Part shown: positions 7,555 to 14,809 of the stretch, piece by piece | How the letters are laid out: every line of letters begins with the position of its first letter | How positions within the stretch are numbered: position 1 is the first letter of the stretch | Assembly (NCBI GenBank): GCA_030587365.1 | Contig: JAUQZE010000008.1 | Coordinates: forward strand, 1 to 21,062 | Length of the DNA: 21,062 nucleotides | Reading direction: 5' to 3' | Source of the DNA: Candidatus Freyarchaeota archaeon | GTDB lineage: Archaea; Asgardarchaeota; Jordiarchaeia; Jordiarchaeales; Jordiarchaeaceae | Position numbers and translations under genes: made by a program | Notes under the pieces: generated by a model | Databases searched by the model: none | The model's input: the letters and a program-made list of their open reading frames with translations, nothing else | What the model was told of the DNA's origin: nothing

Positions 7555-7759
7555 CAAGTGAATGCACCACAAACTCGAATATCGACAATATCTGTATGTC
7601 CTCCCCCGAGGATAACACTTCATCAAAATGAAGTTCAACAGCCTCCTTTACATTTCCCATTAGCTCATCCAGTGTCTTACCTTGAGTGAAAATATCCACC
7701 CCAATGCCACGAGCACACCAGTATTCACCATCATTATAAACCTCGAATTTAACCAACAT
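7535..7759 (-). CDS. HicB-like antitoxin
   Basis: This 74-residue protein begins MLVKFEVYNDGEYWCARGIG. The motif GVDIFTQGKTLDELMGNVKE followed by AVELHFDE is the HicB partial-RNase-H-like fold that neutralises HicA. It ends with VVHSLVEAAGS, typical of short archaeal HicB without a C-terminal DNA-binding domain. GGAGG abuts the ATG, so the TTG one codon later is an alternative start. A TATA-like AATTATATG lies about 30 bases upstream on the minus strand. The hicA downstream overlaps and is truncated, leaving the antitoxin without an active partner here. It could serve as an antidote to HicA elsewhere in the genome, or be a remnant. Confidence 0.75.
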   Translation of the reverse strand: MLVKFEVYNDGEYWCARGIGVDIFTQGKTLDELMGNVKEAVELHFDEVLSSGEDIQILSIFEFVVHSLVEAAGS

Positions 7760-7854
7760 CCTCCATCACCGTAACCACCTACATATAATTCCCTATTTAT
7801 GATTTTTCAAAATATTCCAAGACTTGCTTAGTTTTGGCTGTTTTTCTTAAGCGG

Positions 7855-7890
7855 CGACTGTTCACAAAGGAGTCGAAACAGTCATTTTTT
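7855..7890 (+). other. Two mutually exclusive stem-loops followed by a T run
   Basis: CGACT (7855-7859) can pair with AGTCG (7871-7875), or GACTGT (7856-7861) can pair with ACAGTC (7878-7883); the left arms overlap, so only one stem forms at a time. On the plus strand six T residues follow directly. The element lies in the 193-base gap between hicB and the acyl-CoA synthetase gene, both on the minus strand. It could be an RNA end signal, a remnant, or chance. Confidence 0.3.
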
Positions 7891-7952
7891 CAGCGTTTGG
7901 ATCCCAATTATCCGACTTTTGCCCATGCAACTAAATATGTACTAATAAAAAA

Positions 7953-9398
7953 TCATCCCTTGAGGTTATTTTTTTGATAATCGTAGTATTTTACTAGTGA
8001 AGTGTAGGCTGCTGCGACATCCTGTGGGGTTTCATAGACGGGGATTCCTCTCTGCTTTAATTCTTCTACCGCTGGGCTGTCTTCTAAAGCGTATATTTTT
8101 ACTGCTAGTATGGGTTTCTGGTACTTGTCCAGTAATTTTTCTAGTTCTTTTGCGGTTTGAATTTCTTCTTGAGATACGAACTCAAATAGTTCGGGGAGGT
8201 AGTGGTGTTTAGCGAAAGCTTCTCTTATGCCCGGTCCTATTAGGATTACGCCGTCTATATTTTCTTTTTTCAGAAGTGTTTCCGTGATTTCGCCGAGAAC
8301 TTTGGATTCAAAGGCTCCATCGGTGGTGTCAATGGGGTTCCCTCTACTCCAGTGTGGAGGTAAATACTGATCTAGGTGTTTAACTTCGTTTTCTAGGAGG
8401 GGTGGAATCTCTATTCCCGCTTCTCCTAGGTAATCGCTGGTTACTACTCCCCAGCCTCCTCCTATGGTTAGGATGCCTACTTTTCTCCCCTTGGGCAGGG
8501 GTTGCGTACTGAAGGCGGCGGCTATTCCCACCATTTGGTCGATGCTTTTCGCTCGGATAATACCTGTTTGGCGGAATACGGCTTCGCATATTTCATTCGA
8601 CCCTGCAAGAGCTCCCACATGTGCCATGGCTGCCTTTTTACCTAATTCGCTTATTCCCGACTTGTAGAGTAGTAGGGGTTTTTTCTTGGTAGCTATTTTG
8701 GCAGAATTTATGAAGCCGCGTCCCTCTGTAATGCCTTCCAAGTACATCATTATAACCTCGGTTTGGGGGTCGTGAGTGTAATACTCGAGCAGCTCAGGTA
8801 TCTTGATATCCGCTTGATTTCCCGCATTTGTGTATCGGCTTACTCCGATTCTGTACCTTTTTGTCCAGCCCATCATAGCTACACCCGGGGAGCCGCCCTG
8901 GGTGATTATTCCCACATTTCCGAAGTTTGGTCTCAGGGGGGAGAGGAGAGTGTGCATGCTTACTGAAACACTGCTCACCCCGTTACAGTTGCCTCCCGTG
9001 AAGCGTAGCCTGCCTTTCCTAGCGGTTCTCACTATTTCGTCCTCAAGTTCTTTTCCTTCACGTGTCCTTACCTCAGAGAATCCCGCAGTAATTAGAATAC
9101 CAGCCTTAACATTATTGTCAACGCAATCCTGCATTACTTCTGCTACAGAATTTGCGGGTGTCACTATAACGGCTAAATCAACCTCCTCCGGTATCTCCTT
9201 CAGTGAGGGATAAGCCTTCATATCGTGGTAGACTTTTTCTGAATTGGGATTCACAGCGTAAAATTTTCCGGTGTATCCCCCATCGATTATGTTCTGAGCG
9301 ACTATGCTACCAACGCTCATAATTCTTTTTGACAGCCCGATAATAGCAGTTGATCTCGCATTGAAAAGCGGATGAAGTTGCTCGATTATTGAACTCAA
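7953..9398 (-). CDS. ADP-forming acyl-CoA synthetase, alpha subunit
   Basis: This subunit carries the CoA-binding and phospho-histidine steps of the reaction acyl-CoA + ADP + Pi = acid + CoA + ATP, the archaeal energy-conserving route for acyl-CoA. From TTG 9398 it is 481 residues. A CoA-binding Rossmann domain comes first (STAIIGLSKR, FYAVNPNSEKVY, DLAVIVTPANSV). Two succinyl-CoA-ligase-type flavodoxin-like domains follow (IITQGGSPGVAMMGW, TNAGNQADI; then VGILTIGGGWGVVTSDY). His260 in MAHVGALAGS is the expected phosphorylated histidine. TTG 9398 is chosen because GGAGG (9406-9410) is 7 bases upstream and homology begins at once; an upstream ATG at 9446 would add 16 unconserved residues. No ATP-grasp beta subunit is in the window. 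The racemase-like gene at 9557-10741 lies 158 bases upstream on the same strand, suggesting a shared acyl-CoA pathway. Confidence 0.85.
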   Translation of the reverse strand: MSSIIEQLHPLFNARSTAIIGLSKRIMSVGSIVAQNIIDGGYTGKFYAVNPNSEKVYHDMKAYPSLKEIPEEVDLAVIVTPANSVAEVMQDCVDNNVKAGILITAGFSEVRTREGKELEDEIVRTARKGRLRFTGGNCNGVSSVSVSMHTLLSPLRPNFGNVGIITQGGSPGVAMMGWTKRYRIGVSRYTNAGNQADIKIPELLEYYTHDPQTEVIMMYLEGITEGRGFINSAKIATKKKPLLLYKSGISELGKKAAMAHVGALAGSNEICEAVFRQTGIIRAKSIDQMVGIAAAFSTQPLPKGRKVGILTIGGGWGVVTSDYLGEAGIEIPPLLENEVKHLDQYLPPHWSRGNPIDTTDGAFESKVLGEITETLLKKENIDGVILIGPGIREAFAKHHYLPELFEFVSQEEIQTAKELEKLLDKYQKPILAVKIYALEDSPAVEELKQRGIPVYETPQDVAAAYTSLVKYYDYQKNNLKG

Positions 9399-9556
9399 AA
9401 CCAAGCCTCCGTCAAAATGTATTATTAGCATTAAAGCATTAATCATGTGTTATAAATGTTAAATTTATGAAATGTGATACAATACTCAAGACTTATTCTT
9501 AAGTCGGAGGAAGGAAAACAAATTGAATACTTTGAAATTTGGTTGCTAGAGTTAGA

Positions 9557-10741
9557 CTAGATGGCCTGTTCTTTTTTTAACTTTTTTATTTCCTCTTTAC
9601 TGTAGCCTAGGTTTAGGAGGATTTCTTCGTTGTGTTCTCCTATGTGGGGTGCGCGTACTCGGATTTCTCCAGGAGTCTTTGAGAATTTGACAGGAATGCC
9701 GGTCTGTTTCAGCTTGCCTACTTCCGGGTGGTCAAGCTCTATAATCATCTTTCTCGCTTTAACTTGTGGATCTTTAAAGGTCTCCTCAAAAGTATTAACA
9801 GGGCCCGCGCAAACATCGTGCTCCCAGAGAAGTTTTACCCACTCGTCTCTGGTTTTTGTGAGGAAAATTTTTCTCAACTCCTCTGTAACGTTGTCTAATT
9901 TGTCGAGGCGCATTTCCCGGAAGGACTCATCGATATTTGAGAGATCCTCTCTTCCAATGGCTTTAAACAGGTTTTTCCAGAATTTGTCCTCCAGGCAGCC
10001 TAAAGAGAGGTATTTGCCGTCCTTAGTTTTGTAAATGTTGTAAATCGGCAATGCTCCGGATAGAAGCATCTCACCTCTTTTCGGATTAACGTTTTCTACG
10101 AAGTACGTCGCAGCGTGAACCGTGAGCCATGAAATCACACCATCAAGCATAGCAAAATCTATGTACTGCCCTCTGCCAGTTCTATCACGAGAGATTATTC
10201 CAGAGAGAACCGAGAAAGCTGCAAACATACCGCCTGAGAGATCTGCAATCTGAACACCGGGTATTACCGGAGGCCCGTTACGCTCACCAGTGATTCCCAA
10301 TATTCCAGCGAGTCCAATATAATTTACGTCGTGCCCCGGCAGATCTCTATAGGGTCCATCCTGACCAAAACCGGTGAGCGAAAGATATACCAATCTGGGA
10401 TTTAATTCCTCCAGCGTTTCGTAGTCGATGCCGAGTTTTTTTGCCACTCCCGGCCTGAAGCTCTCAATAAGAATGTCATACTCGGCGGCTAGTTTGTATA
10501 GAATTTCTCTCGCCTTATCATTCTTGAGGTTGAGGGTAATACTCTTCTTGTTTCGGTTTAAAAGGTGGTGCATTGCGCTCTCCTGCCCCACTATGGGAGG
10601 ATACCAACGAACATAGTCTCCAAGAAATGGATCTTCAACCTTGAGCACTTCCGCTCCAAGATCAGCTAGAAGCAGTGTACAATAATCTCCTGGTAAAAGA
10701 CGCGCCAGGTCCAAAACCCTTATACCATCAAGCGGCCCCAT
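9557..10741 (-). CDS. Alpha-methylacyl-CoA racemase-like / CaiB-BaiF family III CoA-transferase
   Basis: This 394-residue family III protein starts MGPLDGIRVLDLARLLPGDY. It continues with ADLGAEVLKVEDP, NRNKKSITLNLK, ESFRPGVAKKLGI, LTGFGQDGPYRDLPGHDVNY and GRGQYIDFAMLDG. Family members either exchange CoA between acids or epimerise 2-methylacyl-CoA. Three residues match the racemase catalytic set known from mycobacterial MCR: His137 in GHDVNY, Asp167 in QIADLSGG (the same 30-residue spacing) and Glu251 in GCLEDKFW. Asp138 beside His137 aligns with the transferase nucleophile, so transferase activity stays possible. ATG 10741 is chosen by homology; an in-frame ATG at 10828 would add 29 unconserved residues. 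Downstream lies an ADP-forming acyl-CoA synthetase on the same strand, consistent with branched-chain acyl-CoA breakdown. Confidence 0.85.
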   Translation of the reverse strand: MGPLDGIRVLDLARLLPGDYCTLLLADLGAEVLKVEDPFLGDYVRWYPPIVGQESAMHHLLNRNKKSITLNLKNDKAREILYKLAAEYDILIESFRPGVAKKLGIDYETLEELNPRLVYLSLTGFGQDGPYRDLPGHDVNYIGLAGILGITGERNGPPVIPGVQIADLSGGMFAAFSVLSGIISRDRTGRGQYIDFAMLDGVISWLTVHAATYFVENVNPKRGEMLLSGALPIYNIYKTKDGKYLSLGCLEDKFWKNLFKAIGREDLSNIDESFREMRLDKLDNVTEELRKIFLTKTRDEWVKLLWEHDVCAGPVNTFEETFKDPQVKARKMIIELDHPEVGKLKQTGIPVKFSKTPGEIRVRAPHIGEHNEEILLNLGYSKEEIKKLKKEQAI

Positions 10742-10938
10742 TACCCAAACTTCCTTAACATTTATGTTGAAAATAGGTTTAACGGGTTCTTGAATTATAT
10801 GTTCAATTCCAGACAGGGAACGCTCCAATTGAAAAGCATATTAAGTTTTCGTCAAAAAAATTGATGGAATCTGGGCAGCGAATAAACGATTTTAATCCAT
10901 TTTACCATAAGAATTCTGCGAATTCGTTTCTGTGTTTT

Positions 10939-11439
10939 TTATAAGAATTTTATTATTTCCGTAACTTTGGATATGTTGCTGCCGAGATGGATGGCATTTA
11001 TTCCCGGGCACGCAGCCGTTGCCTTATTTATGTTGGATAGGTGGTCATCCACGAAGAGTACTTCATTGCAATTGATTATTGTTCCCTTATTTTTTCGCAG
11101 GAGGTCCAGAACTTTTTTGATGTTTTGACCCTTATCGTCCCAATTAACCTGCGGGTAAACGAAGTAGTGGTTTAATTCAAAAAGTTCCAAACATTCAGCG
11201 ACCCGGTTTGGTTCACGGTCATTTAAGCTAACAAGTGAAATCAAGATTCCTCTGTCTTTGAGAGTTTTTAATAGTTGCCTTACGCCTTCGAACAGGGTTA
11301 TGCTTTTTCCTTCAGAGTCTCTTATCTCGTCTTCATTGACCCTTTTTAAGGGAGGGACAAGCAGACTCGCCCAGTATCCATGAGACGCCCATAGGGTCTC
11401 GTCAGCATCGAAAATGACCAGTCTAATCATCAGAATCAC
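10939..11439 (-). CDS. HAD-superfamily phosphatase, MDP-1-like
   Basis: This 166-residue HAD hydrolase has motif I as VIFDADETLW (Asp11 nucleophile and Asp13), motif II around LVSLND, a lysine in DDKGQNIKKVLD, and motif IV as EVLFVDDHLSNI. The short cap-less layout, the tryptophan after DETL and the overall length resemble the magnesium-dependent phosphatase-1 (IIIC) group, which acts on phosphotyrosine or sugar/amine phosphates. The substrate is not deducible. I keep the GTG start at 11439, because GAGG lies 6 bases upstream, whereas the ATG at 11430 would be 15 bases away. It stands about 200 bases upstream of the racemase-like gene on the same strand. The coding strand goes from G/T-rich to A/C-rich along the gene. 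Confidence 0.78.
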   Translation of the reverse strand: MILMIRLVIFDADETLWASHGYWASLLVPPLKRVNEDEIRDSEGKSITLFEGVRQLLKTLKDRGILISLVSLNDREPNRVAECLELFELNHYFVYPQVNWDDKGQNIKKVLDLLRKNKGTIINCNEVLFVDDHLSNINKATAACPGINAIHLGSNISKVTEIIKFL

Positions 11440-11678
11440 TCTGCACCTCGATTAAAAAACCATGATACTAAAAATAGGATACACTTTTATCTTTTTTGAG
11501 AAGAGGGGTGAATCCAAAAGTATAGTATTGGGCGAGCCTGAAAAGCGAACCATCTAAATCAATGACAATAGGAAAAAGTTCTTCGATTTTCTAGACATAC
11601 TCAAAAAAGAGTGAAATATATACGGGGCTGATTTTCGTTCTGATAAAATTTGACTTTCCCCAGCTAGGGAAGTGATTT

Positions 11679-11924
11679 TTAATGCTTGGGTTCGAGTTCT
11701 ATTTCGGTTACGCAATAAACGTTTAGGAACTTAACTCTTATGTTGCAGTTGAAGTTCCCGTTAAGGGCAGGAGTTTTTGATATGCATTCTTCCCACAATT
11801 GTTTTACCTGTTGCTCGTTAGTGAACCCCATTTTTTTGAGTTCCTTTTTTAATGCAACAGCCTGCATTTTCTTGGTTTCAGTTTCTAACTCCATTTTACA
11901 ATTCCACACTTCAGCCATTGTCAT
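11679..11924 (-). CDS. Small hypothetical protein
   Basis: This is an 81-residue protein that I do not recognise. The N-terminal half is charged and helical (MELETETKKMQAVALKKELK, then KMGFTNEQQVKQLWEECISK). The C-terminal half looks like two or three beta strands (FNCNIRVKFLNVYCVTEIEL). There are three cysteines with no metal-binding spacing. Upstream on the minus strand a TATA-like TTTAATAA lies about 40 bases before the ATG, giving a short leader. ATG codons at 11924 and 11918 are both possible starts, and neither has an SD. It stands alone, with gaps of about 240 bases before and after. A fold such as helix-helix-beta and the isolated position would suit a small regulator or antitoxin, but this is a guess. 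Confidence 0.5.
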   Translation of the reverse strand: MTMAEVWNCKMELETETKKMQAVALKKELKKMGFTNEQQVKQLWEECISKTPALNGNFNCNIRVKFLNVYCVTEIELEPKH

Positions 11925-12180
11925 TGGTGCTCACTGAATATTATGGCGCCAAAATTGTTTATTAAACTTTTTGTTCAATTTTGAGAAAACCGCAATAAAA
12001 CATCAAAAAAAGAAACTTTATACAAAAATACTTGAGAAACATACATAAAAATCCATTTTTCTAAAAAAATTCGCATAAATTCATCGAATCGAACATTAAA
12101 ATTTATAAAATCTAGGAGGATGAAGCTAGGTTTCCTCAACAATTTCTATTGGTTTAATATCAAAGCACTACTGCAATAAG

Positions 12181-12396
12181 TTAAGTTTTTACTTTGGTGC
12201 ACTCTTTCTGGAAGTTCATTAGTGTTTCCCAAGCGTCCTTAGCTGTACCTTTTTTAGCGATGTCGTCTAGGTCTAGGCATAGGGGTTTAAGAAGCCTTTT
12301 CAAGATGTGCTCGGTTGACGGCTCATACTCTCTGGTTGAGTGGATTAAGAGGTTTCTAAAGTGTCCCACCGCATCTTTCACAAAGGGTTTGGTCAT
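12181..12396 (-). CDS. Small hypothetical protein, coupled to the RHH-domain gene
   Basis: This 71-residue, probably all-helical protein begins MTKPFVKDAVGHFRNLLIHS and later reads ILKRLLKPLCLDLDDIAKKG and AWETLMNFQKEC. Its ATG overlaps the stop of the preceding gene as ATGA (12393-12396), so translation is coupled and the two products probably act together. I do not recognise the family. There is an RxxxxxH arrangement (HFRNLLIHS), and R-x4-6-H motifs mark HEPN toxins. The protein is too short for a full HEPN domain, and that reading is speculative. Confidence 0.55.
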   Translation of the reverse strand: MTKPFVKDAVGHFRNLLIHSTREYEPSTEHILKRLLKPLCLDLDDIAKKGTAKDAWETLMNFQKECTKVKT

Positions 12397-12971
12397 TTGA
12401 TGATTACCTCCTGTCCTTCTACGTCACTCCACTTGTAGATTTCTAATTTTTGGAGTACGGGTGTTTGGGGCATCTGTAGCCCGACAACCTCCGCCACTTT
12501 TTCTGCGACGCTGAGAGACTCCTTTAAGCTCCCTGTTGTGAGAGATAGGCATCCGTCCTCAAAAACTAACTCTTTCTCATCCCACTCCGCCCTGAAGCTC
12601 TTAAGGGAACACAATGAGTCAGTATTGGCTGGCTTCCACCTGAAAACTGTGTAACCCTCGTCTTTGTAGGTTGCTTCTACTTTTCCCAGTTTTTCCTCAA
12701 CTTCTTTCAAATCCAAACGGATACTGAAAAGAACCTCACTGCTAGGAAAGATTACATCTAAAACCTTGGGAGCGAGCTGTATGGGTGTTTCAACCGATAA
12801 AAAGTATTCTGTGGCAATTAGTGCTATTTCAGGATCCGAGCCGATATACCTTGAAATTGCTGTGAGCGTAGCGTTTTTCAGAACACCCTTCTGAGCGCCC
12901 CGTCTTCTCGACACTATCCGTCTGAATGATTCATTTATTCTTGCTGGGAGGTTAATCTTCAAAATGGTCAT
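12393..12971 (-). CDS. Ribbon-helix-helix-like N-terminus fused to an unidentified domain
   Basis: This protein of about 192 residues begins MTILKINLPARINESFRRIV, then SRRRGAQKGVLKNATLTAI. This looks like a ribbon-helix-helix DNA-binding unit: a beta strand, a helix, the RxGAxKG turn and a second helix. The remaining 150 residues form an alpha/beta domain that I cannot place (for example IALIATEYFLSVETPI, VLFSIRLDLKEVEEKLGKVE, LSVAEKVAEVVGLQMP). ATG 12971 fits the RHH start; ATG 12989 would add six residues. The 71-residue gene overlaps its stop by four bases, and the antitoxin-like gene at 13048 lies upstream on the same strand. A direct repeat of TGGTAC sits at the start codon and may be an autoregulatory site. 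RHH fusions with coupled small partners are common in TA modules, so this may be an unassigned one. Confidence 0.62.
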   Translation of the reverse strand: MTILKINLPARINESFRRIVSRRRGAQKGVLKNATLTAISRYIGSDPEIALIATEYFLSVETPIQLAPKVLDVIFPSSEVLFSIRLDLKEVEEKLGKVEATYKDEGYTVFRWKPANTDSLCSLKSFRAEWDEKELVFEDGCLSLTTGSLKESLSVAEKVAEVVGLQMPQTPVLQKLEIYKWSDVEGQEVIIK

Positions 12972-13047
12972 AAGTACCACATGTACCATATCTACCCTTA
13001 AGCCTTAAACCTTACGCTCGTAGGGTTATTCTCTCTTTTTTTCTTCC

Positions 13048-13329
13048 TTAACTCCTCAGAAACTTTTCCACTTCGTCTCTCTTTGCCTCAAGGAAATCTA
13101 GCCTTGTGAAATCGTCGAAGGTGTCAGTTTCGCTAAGCTCTCCCCTACTAATTTTCTCATCCAACTCTTTAAGTGACTTAACGTTATATCGGCGATACAG
13201 GGCCATTATCTCAGAATTGAGCCGCCTCAACTCAAGCTCAAGGTACGCTCTAACACCCCTCCTGATCAACTCTTCCTTACTCAAGCCCAAAGCCGCCGAA
13301 ATCTCTTCAACACTCACAGTCACAACCAT
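13048..13329 (-). CDS. Antitoxin-like small helical protein
   Basis: This protein of about 93 residues begins MVVTVSVEEISAALGLSKEE. Next come LIRRGVRAYLELELRRLNSE, a tyrosine/valine turn (YNVKSLKELDEKISRGELSE), an acidic DTFDDF and a final helix. The pattern of an N-terminal helix-turn-helix-like unit (EEISAALGLSKEELIRRG) followed by two helices resembles archaeal antitoxins annotated as VapB-like, but the assignment is by general look only. I choose ATG 13329 because AAGG lies about 6 bases upstream; ATG 13335 is also possible. The next minus-strand gene starts about 75 bases downstream and carries an RHH unit. No PIN-domain or HicA partner is adjacent. Confidence 0.58.
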   Translation of the reverse strand: MVVTVSVEEISAALGLSKEELIRRGVRAYLELELRRLNSEIMALYRRYNVKSLKELDEKISRGELSETDTFDDFTRLDFLEAKRDEVEKFLRS

Positions 13330-13404
13330 CACCATCCTTAATAAAATAAGAAACACCTATAAAAAAGGTTCCCAGTCTGCTAAGTAATTTTTAAAGCCTA
13401 TTAA

Positions 13405-13539
13405 AAGCTGATATTAGAGACCTGGGCAAGGGTTATTCCCCCGCAAGGCTTTAAGGTCTTGTGGGAATGGAACCACATCGCTGGCTACATTCGCGATTCT
13501 GTCCTGCTTCTTCATAAGTATGCTTCAATTTATTTTTAA
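13405..13539 (+). pseudogene. Possible gene fragment without a start codon
   Basis: A plus-strand frame of 44 codons between stops at 13402 and 13537 has unusual, protein-like content: ETWARVIPPQGFKVLWEWNH then IAGYIRDSVLLLHKY. It has no ATG, GTG or SD, and it overlaps the end of the amidohydrolase gene by 15 bases. The local GC is higher than in the flanks. It could be the debris of a lost gene or mobile element, or chance. I do not recognise it. Confidence 0.2.
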
Positions 13540-14475
13540 AAGTCTCTTGGCATTCTTTTCAAATATTCTGCTTTTATCCTCCTCTGAAATTTTGAGGTCT
13601 TTTATCGGTTTCAGGTTATCTCTCACAAAACTCTCCCCACTCTCGGCTCCGAATGGATAATCCGTTCCGAAAACAATGCGCTGAGAACCGAAGAACGCGT
13701 AACCACAGGACAGTATTTCCTTTCTTAACTTGCCCATCCCGCTCAGAGCCGTGTCTCCGTAGATCTGCTTCAAGTACTCCGCCAAGGGTTTCTTCAGTCC
13801 CAATATTTCCATGGAAGGCCCTTCAAAGAAAGTCTCCACCCTGCTGTAAGGAAAGAAACCGCCCAGATGATGCGTAACAATTTTGAGTGAAGGATAATTT
13901 TCCAGAACTTTGCCGAATATCAGACGGCATAATGCCTGAGTGGTGTCGAATGGCCAGCCTATTATAATCATCAGACCGAAGCCCTCCACGCCTTCAATTA
14001 AAGCATAGGAACTCCAGTTAGTTGGATGCAGAAATATGGGGATGTCGTATTTTGTGACGCGATCGTAAAAGGGTGCATAACTAGGCGAGTCCAGTCCCGT
14101 ACCATTCTGGTTAGTCGCGATGGTGACCCCTCTGAGACCCAGATCCTTGACGGCTCGATCCAACTCCTCCAAAGCACCCTCAACATCCAGAAGAGAAACG
14201 ATAGCTAATCCAACAAATTTGTCAGGATACTCCTCACACAACTCATGAATGCTATCGTTTGAGGCTTTGCAGATTTCAGCAGCTTCCCTCGATCCAATAC
14301 CGGAAAGAATCGGCGTCGCCTGACTCAAAACCTGCATATCCACCCCGTATTTACCCATAATCTTCAGCCTTTTTTCCACATCATCGCTCTCAGGAGGATA
14401 CCAAAATTGGTTGCCTGCCGCCGCTACCATTTTAGCTACGGACCCCATATAATGAGCACTAAAATCGATTATCAT
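13525..14475 (-). CDS. Amidohydrolase 2 family protein (ACMSD-like)
   Basis: This TIM-barrel protein of about 316 residues belongs to the amidohydrolase-2 family of metal-dependent decarboxylases and hydrolases such as ACMSD and gamma-resorcylate decarboxylase. Signatures: IDFSAHYMG at the N-terminus, GLAIVSLLDVEGALEELDRA, LGLRGVTIATN, IPIFLHPTNW (metal His), IVTHHLGGFFPYSR (His pair) and IVFGTDYPFG (catalytic Asp). The usual first strand is DxHxH; here the first His is Ser (DFSAH), so the metal site is altered. ATG 14475 is used because homology begins there and a TATA-like box sits 29 bases upstream, as in a leaderless message. An upstream ATG at 14532 would add a hydrophobic stretch that is really promoter sequence. 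The substrate is unknown. Confidence 0.82.
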   Translation of the reverse strand: MIIDFSAHYMGSVAKMVAAAGNQFWYPPESDDVEKRLKIMGKYGVDMQVLSQATPILSGIGSREAAEICKASNDSIHELCEEYPDKFVGLAIVSLLDVEGALEELDRAVKDLGLRGVTIATNQNGTGLDSPSYAPFYDRVTKYDIPIFLHPTNWSSYALIEGVEGFGLMIIIGWPFDTTQALCRLIFGKVLENYPSLKIVTHHLGGFFPYSRVETFFEGPSMEILGLKKPLAEYLKQIYGDTALSGMGKLRKEILSCGYAFFGSQRIVFGTDYPFGAESGESFVRDNLKPIKDLKISEEDKSRIFEKNAKRLLKIN

Positions 14476-14498
14476 AAATGAAAACAAGCCAATCCAAA

Positions 14499-14508
14499 AT
14501 ATAAAAAT
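14499..14508 (-). promoter_or_regulatory. TATA box of the amidohydrolase gene
   Basis: On the minus strand, AATTTTTATATT is centred about 29 bases before ATG 14475, the spacing of a leaderless archaeal promoter. No SD precedes that ATG. Confidence 0.45.
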
Positions 14509-14595
14509 TATTATAGTCGTCGCACACATCAAAGACCCTTTTACAGGAACAAAGGATGAGGTTATGAAATAAATCCCGCAAACGTCGCAATCTCC

Positions 14596-14688
14596 TTAGA
14601 CCGACAACCTCCACTCGGTTGAACTCTTAACCTCCATTTCAAGGCTGCAATTTGGGCATTTTGCAAAGGGGCTTACCGTTTTATTCAT
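14596..14688 (-). CDS. 30-residue CPNC microprotein
   Basis: ATG 14688 follows a strong GGAGGG (SD core 14698-14702, 9 bases away) and opens a 30-codon frame ending at TAA 14596. The protein reads MNKTVSPFAKCPNCSLEMEV followed by KSSTEWRLSV. A single CPNC gives half of a zinc ribbon, so metal binding would need a dimer or a partner. It lies between the amidohydrolase (same strand, downstream, about 120 bases) and the divergent AAA ATPase gene. The SD and the intact CPxC motif support a real gene; the small size and lack of recognised relatives argue for caution. It could also be the trimmed end of a larger zinc-ribbon protein. Confidence 0.45.
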   Translation of the reverse strand: MNKTVSPFAKCPNCSLEMEVKSSTEWRLSV

Positions 14689-14778
14689 CTTTGACACCCT
14701 CCTTTGCTTGCGGAATTCAAAATTTGTAGGAAGACCATTAGTGAAATTGAAATATTGTTAAAAATAATATTAGTAAAA

Positions 14779-14788
14779 TTTAAAAATT
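14779..14788 (+). promoter_or_regulatory. TATA box of the AAA/DUF4143 gene
   Basis: TTTAAAAATT is centred about 27 bases before ATG 14810, and there is no SD between them. The arrangement predicts a leaderless transcript. Confidence 0.5.
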
Positions 14789-14809
14789 GTTAAAAATACT
14801 AATGTTGAC

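Noticed and set aside
12120..12179. Plus-strand 19-codon frame after TAGGAGG with an AT-rich upstream element
   Set aside because: The SD directly abuts the ATG with no spacer, the peptide is very short and has no recognisable content, so I do not support it as a gene.
14476..14532. Hydrophobic N-terminal segment of the amidohydrolase that looks like a signal or membrane helix
   Set aside because: It is encoded by the AT-rich promoter with a TATA box; family homology begins at ATG 14475.
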